Assembly: GCA_045110475.1 (NCBI GenBank)
Contig: JBGCGC010000133.1
Coordinates: 62,001-126,000, forward strand
Direction of reading: 5' to 3'
Origin: Granulosicoccus sp045110475
GTDB taxonomy: Bacteria > Pseudomonadota > Gammaproteobacteria > Granulosicoccales > Granulosicoccaceae
Length of the DNA: 64,000 nt
The notes under the pieces were generated by a model. It had not been told where the DNA came from and made no database searches. It saw only the letters and a list, made by a program, of their open reading frames with translations. Position 1 is the stretch's first letter; every line of letters starts with the position of its first letter. Below are positions 60,452 to 64,000 of the stretch, in pieces. Made by a program: the position numbers and the translations under genes.

Positions 60452-62896
60452 GTGAAATCACAAGCCAGAGTAGTGGTCATCGGCGGAGGTGCTGCGGGGT
60501 GCAGTGCACTCTATCATCTGGCACTGCGTGGCTGGTCCGATTGCATGCTGCTGGAAATGGATGAACTGACATCCGGTTCAACCTGGCATGCCGCTGGTAA
60601 CGTTCCTACTTTCGCAGGCTCACCCAATATTATTCGGATGCAGTACTACAGTACACAGCTGTATGCAAAGCTATGCGACGACCCCGGTTACCCTATCAAC
60701 TATCACCAGACCGGCGCCATCCGTCTTGCACAAACGCGACAGCGCATGGAGGAGTTTCATCACGTTACAGCCATGGCAAATGCCATGGGTCTTGGCTATG
60801 AAATACTGAGCCCTGAGCAGATTACGCAACGCAATCCGTTTCTGGAAAGTCATGATTTGCTTGGTGGTTTGTGGGATCCAAATGATGGCGATATTGACCC
60901 CAGCCAGCTAACCCAGGCTTATGCTTATCATGCTCGCAAGATGGGTGCAGTCATCCACCGGTTTACCAAGGTCACGGGGATATCACGCACTGCAAGTGGC
61001 GAGTGGAAAATCACCACCGACAAGGGGGATGTTACTGCGGAGTATGTTGTCAACGCGGGCGGCTATCGCGGCGCGGAAGTCTATGAGATGAGCGGCAAGT
61101 ATATGCCCATGGTATCGCTGGAGCATCAGTATCTGGTCACCGAATCCATTCCCGAACTGGAGGCTGCCAAGGGGCTCATGCCGATGGTGCGCGATCCCGA
61201 CGATTCATACTACCTGAGGCAGGAAAAGACAGGATTGATTCTCGGACCCTACGAGAAAGAGAACGCCCGGGCGCGCTGGTCGGATGGGAAAATCCCCGAC
61301 TCGTTTGCCTACGAGCTTTATGCGGATGATCTTGAACGGCTGGAGTGGTATATCGAAAAAGCCTGCGAACGTATGCCAATTCTTGGCACTGTCGGGGTTC
61401 AGCGCGTCATTAACGGACCCATACCGTATTCCCCGGATGGTCTGCCTTATGTCGGGCCTGCGTACAACATGCCCAATTTCTTCCACATGAATGCGTTCAG
61501 TTTCGGTATCTGCCAGAGTGGCGGTGCGGGCAAGGCGATTGCAGAGTGGGTAATCGACGGTAAACCAGAGTGGGATTTATGGTCGCTTGATCCGCGACGC
61601 TATACAGACTATGCAGATCAGTCCTATGTTGTTGATCGTGCGCTGGAGTTGTATCAACACGAGTATGCCATCAATTTTCCCCATGAAGAACGTCCTGCAG
61701 GGCGTCCTCGACATGTCTCGCCAGCCTACGAACGACTGAAAGGCAAGGGCGCGCACTTTGGTGCTCGGGGCGGTTGGGAGCGCGCGGTCTGGTTTGCTCG
61801 TGAAAAAGACACCGCTACCGATGTGCCCAGCTACCAGCGCGGCGTTTGGTTTGATGCCGTCGGGGAAGAATGTCGTCATGTTCGAGACCACGTCGGGTTA
61901 CTTGACATGGGAGGCTTTACCAAATACGAGGTGAAGGGCACGGGCAGTGCTGCATGGCTCGACTCGTTGATAGCCGGAAGGCTACCGCAGGTGGGTCGAG
62001 TGTCCTTGTCTTATTGTTGTAGCGAAGATGGTGGCGTCTGGGCTGAGTTCACCATTACTCGTCTGGATGAGGAGCACTTCATGCTTATCTCGGGAGCCGC
62101 TGCACGCTGGCATGATCTCCAGTGGCTCAATGAGCACTTGCCGATGAACACAAGCATCGAACTATCTGACATCACCATGGACTACGGCACTCTCGTGCTG
62201 GCGGGCCCGCGTTCGCGCGAGGTGTTGCAAAAATTGACCAACGCCGATCTGACCAATGAGCAATTTCGCTGGTTGTCGTACCAGCCGTTACAGCTTGGTG
62301 GTTGTAATGTCAGAGCCTTGCGCGTCAATTACGTCGGTGAGCTGGGTTGGGAGATGCATGTCCCTGTGGAGCAGCATCTTGCGCTTTATGAGGCCTTGTG
62401 CACAGCAGGTGCCGAGTTCGATATCAGAGACTTTGGCATGTATGCCATGGAAAGCATGCGTCTGGAAAAAAGCTATCGTGCATGGAAAACAGATCTCGAT
62501 CATGAGTACTCGCCTTTACGCTCAGGCCTTGATCGGTTCGTAGATCTGGAAAAACCCGCGTTCATCGGACGAGATGCGCTTGTGGCTGAAGCTGCAAGAG
62601 GTCTACAGGATGTGTTTGTAACCCTTGTGGTTAGCGAGGATGTCAGCGACGACATTGTCAGAAATACCGATGCTATCTATGGCTGCCCCATCATGCTCGA
62701 CAACGACGTTGTGGGGTACACCACCTCTGGAGGATATGGACATCGGACGCAGCAGAGCATGGCACTCGGGTATGTAAAATCTGAGCTTGCGGTCGAGGGA
62801 GCGCAGTTGCAGATCAATGTTCTGGGCGTGTTTCGCACCGCGAAGGTGGTGTCTGAGTCCCCGTACGACGCTCAGAATCTTGCATTGCGTGCGTGA
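60452..62896 (+). CDS. Dimethylglycine/sarcosine dehydrogenase-like flavoprotein
   Basis: An 814-residue protein. The N-terminal DAO domain has VVVIGGGAAGCSALYHL and STWHAAGN, whose His covalently binds FAD in this family. A central FAO_M and C-terminal GcvT-like tetrahydrofolate-binding domain follow (KYEVKGTGSAAWLDSL, LGWEMHVP and FGMYAMESMRLEKSYRAW). It probably demethylates an N-methylated amine such as dimethylglycine and passes one-carbon units to folate. GTG start with a GAGGAG site. Confidence 0.9.
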   Translation: MKSQARVVVIGGGAAGCSALYHLALRGWSDCMLLEMDELTSGSTWHAAGNVPTFAGSPNIIRMQYYSTQLYAKLCDDPGYPINYHQTGAIRLAQTRQRMEEFHHVTAMANAMGLGYEILSPEQITQRNPFLESHDLLGGLWDPNDGDIDPSQLTQAYAYHARKMGAVIHRFTKVTGISRTASGEWKITTDKGDVTAEYVVNAGGYRGAEVYEMSGKYMPMVSLEHQYLVTESIPELEAAKGLMPMVRDPDDSYYLRQEKTGLILGPYEKENARARWSDGKIPDSFAYELYADDLERLEWYIEKACERMPILGTVGVQRVINGPIPYSPDGLPYVGPAYNMPNFFHMNAFSFGICQSGGAGKAIAEWVIDGKPEWDLWSLDPRRYTDYADQSYVVDRALELYQHEYAINFPHEERPAGRPRHVSPAYERLKGKGAHFGARGGWERAVWFAREKDTATDVPSYQRGVWFDAVGEECRHVRDHVGLLDMGGFTKYEVKGTGSAAWLDSLIAGRLPQVGRVSLSYCCSEDGGVWAEFTITRLDEEHFMLISGAAARWHDLQWLNEHLPMNTSIELSDITMDYGTLVLAGPRSREVLQKLTNADLTNEQFRWLSYQPLQLGGCNVRALRVNYVGELGWEMHVPVEQHLALYEALCTAGAEFDIRDFGMYAMESMRLEKSYRAWKTDLDHEYSPLRSGLDRFVDLEKPAFIGRDALVAEAARGLQDVFVTLVVSEDVSDDIVRNTDAIYGCPIMLDNDVVGYTTSGGYGHRTQQSMALGYVKSELAVEGAQLQINVLGVFRTAKVVSESPYDAQNLALRA

Positions 62897-63052
62897 TGCA
62901 GACAAAAAAGTAAGGCCACGTGCAAGTGTGTCAGTCTGGATCTGATAACGCTGAGAGGGCGACTGCGAGAACGGCACTGGCGTACCTCACCGGGCTGGCA
63001 CTATCAGGGTTAGAATGATGCTGAAGTTATTCTAGCCAGAGAGGAGGTGTCC

Positions 63053-64000
63053 ATGAACAATCGCACGATAGGCTCATTGTCCGTTTCGCCCACAGGACTG
63101 GGCTGCATGAACTTGTCTTTTGGCTACGGAAAAGTCGATGAGGAAACCGCCAGCCGTGTTTTGCTGGAAGCACTTGACGCCGGAATCACGTTCTTTGATA
63201 CCGCGTTCATGTACGGTGCAGGTCATAACGAGACACTGATGGGCAAGGTATTGCCGCCACACCGCAAGCGATTTGTGCTGGCAAGCAAATGTGGTCTTGG
63301 TCCGGATGGAATTGATGGGCGACCGCAGACCATTCGTCAGCAGTGCGAAACCAGTCTGAAAAGACTCCAGACCGACGTCATTGACCTTTACTACCTGCAC
63401 CGCCTGGACAGTCAGGTACCGATCGAAGAGAGTGTCGGTGCCATGTCTGATCTGGTGCGTGAGGGTAAGGTGCAGGAGTTGGGATTGTCGGAAGTCTGCT
63501 GCCCGACGCTCAAGCGTGCGCAGAGTGAGCATACTATTGCGGCGGTACAGTCTGAATATTCGTTGTGGTCGCGCACTCCTGAGCATGGAATGCTGGAACT
63601 GTGTGCAAGTTCGGGAGTAGCGTTTGTACCATTCTCCCCGCTGGGTCGTGGATTTCTGGCAGGCTCCGCAAGGCCTGTCAGTGATCTCGGCGAGGATGAT
63701 TTGCGTTGCACCATTGCCCGTCCGAGATTTGAACCGGAGGCTTTTTCGGCCAATCAGACACTGTTATCGGCTTTTGGAAAACTGGCGAGTGACAATGGCT
63801 GCACGATGGCTCAGCTTGCGCTAGCCTGGTTGTTGTCTATCGAAGATCAGCGTCTGGTGCCCATTCCCGGGACACGCAGTGTTGAGCATATGAAAGACAA
63901 TGCGGCGGCGGCTAACGTTGTCCTCAAGCCAGAAACTGTGGCAACACTGGATGCGATGATCAATGAATCGACAGTGGTGGGTACTCGCTATACCTCTGAT
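63053..64000 (+). CDS. Aldo/keto reductase (3' end beyond window)
   Basis: At least 316 residues. FDTAFMYG holds the Asp/Tyr pair, ASKCG the Lys and YYLHR the His of the AKR tetrad. SNLGLSE-like ELGLSEVC and IPGTRSVEHMKDNA near the end are family motifs. ATG 63053 has AGAGGAGGTG upstream. It reads off the end without a stop. Substrate unknown. Confidence 0.9.
   Translation, partial: MNNRTIGSLSVSPTGLGCMNLSFGYGKVDEETASRVLLEALDAGITFFDTAFMYGAGHNETLMGKVLPPHRKRFVLASKCGLGPDGIDGRPQTIRQQCETSLKRLQTDVIDLYYLHRLDSQVPIEESVGAMSDLVREGKVQELGLSEVCCPTLKRAQSEHTIAAVQSEYSLWSRTPEHGMLELCASSGVAFVPFSPLGRGFLAGSARPVSDLGEDDLRCTIARPRFEPEAFSANQTLLSAFGKLASDNGCTMAQLALAWLLSIEDQRLVPIPGTRSVEHMKDNAAAANVVLKPETVATLDAMINESTVVGTRYTSD

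Noticed and set aside
1..64000. CRISPR arrays, tRNA or rRNA genes, insertion sequences
   Set aside because: I saw no regularly spaced repeats, transposase-like proteins or recognisable RNA genes by reading; a covariance-model scan was not possible.

Overview
The window is most of a photosynthesis gene cluster (PGC) from a bacteriochlorophyll a-type purple proteobacterium, followed by about 20 kb of ordinary chromosomal genes. It carries reaction-centre (pufLM, puhA), LH1 (pufBA), bch, crt and ppsR/aerR genes. A marine or aquatic gammaproteobacterium is my best guess. The main sequence argument is that pntA is a single full-length two-domain chain of the E. coli type, not the split alphaproteobacterial pntAA/pntAB. 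That is an inference; no rRNA or other taxonomic marker is present. No tRNA, rRNA, CRISPR array, IS element or phage gene was seen.

PGC layout. Positions 1-1164 (minus) hold crtC and the start of an unidentified downstream ORF. Positions 1242-12532 (plus) are the superoperon crtE-crtF-bchC-bchX-bchY-bchZ-pufQ-pufB-pufA-pufL-pufM-pufC, ending in a good Rho-independent terminator. Next come hemC and a REC-histidine kinase protein (plus). Positions 15193-33132 are one long minus-strand block, in transcription order bchF-bchN-bchB-bchH-bchL-bchM-lhaA-puhA-puhB-puhC-puhE-bchI-bchD-bchO-crtB. Its genes are very tightly packed, many with ATGA or TGATG overlaps. Positions 33361-39654 (plus) are aerR/ppaA-ppsR, then bchG-pucC-like-bchP. 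tspO and pntAB follow.

How it works together. BchI/D/H, M, L/N/B, F, X/Y/Z, C, G and P build bacteriochlorophyll a. No ring-E cyclase (AcsF or BchE) is in the window. CrtE, B, C and F are the carotenoid enzymes present; crtI and crtD are not here. PufBA, PufLMC and PuhA form the LH1-RC core, with PufQ, LhaA, PuhB, PuhC and PuhE as assembly factors. PpsR and its cobalamin antirepressor AerR are encoded at the hub. I found paired TGT-N12-ACA PpsR operators lying over sigma70-like promoter elements at crtC/crtE and bchC, a pair between bchF and aerR, and a denser array at bchG.

Downstream (43-64 kb). An OmpR-type regulator is divergent from an operon encoding an unusual winged-helix-like/membrane protein and a degenerate histidine kinase. 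Then follow modABC (minus), dgkA, tupBC (plus, without tupA), a branched-chain aminotransferase, a VUT-family transporter, a LuxR-type regulator (minus), allA, an orphan NMT1/THI5-like binding protein (minus), a DUF374-type acyltransferase (minus), a cytochrome P450 coupled to a fatty-acyl-AMP ligase/ACP protein, a dimethylglycine/sarcosine dehydrogenase-like flavoprotein, and an aldo-keto reductase cut by the window end.
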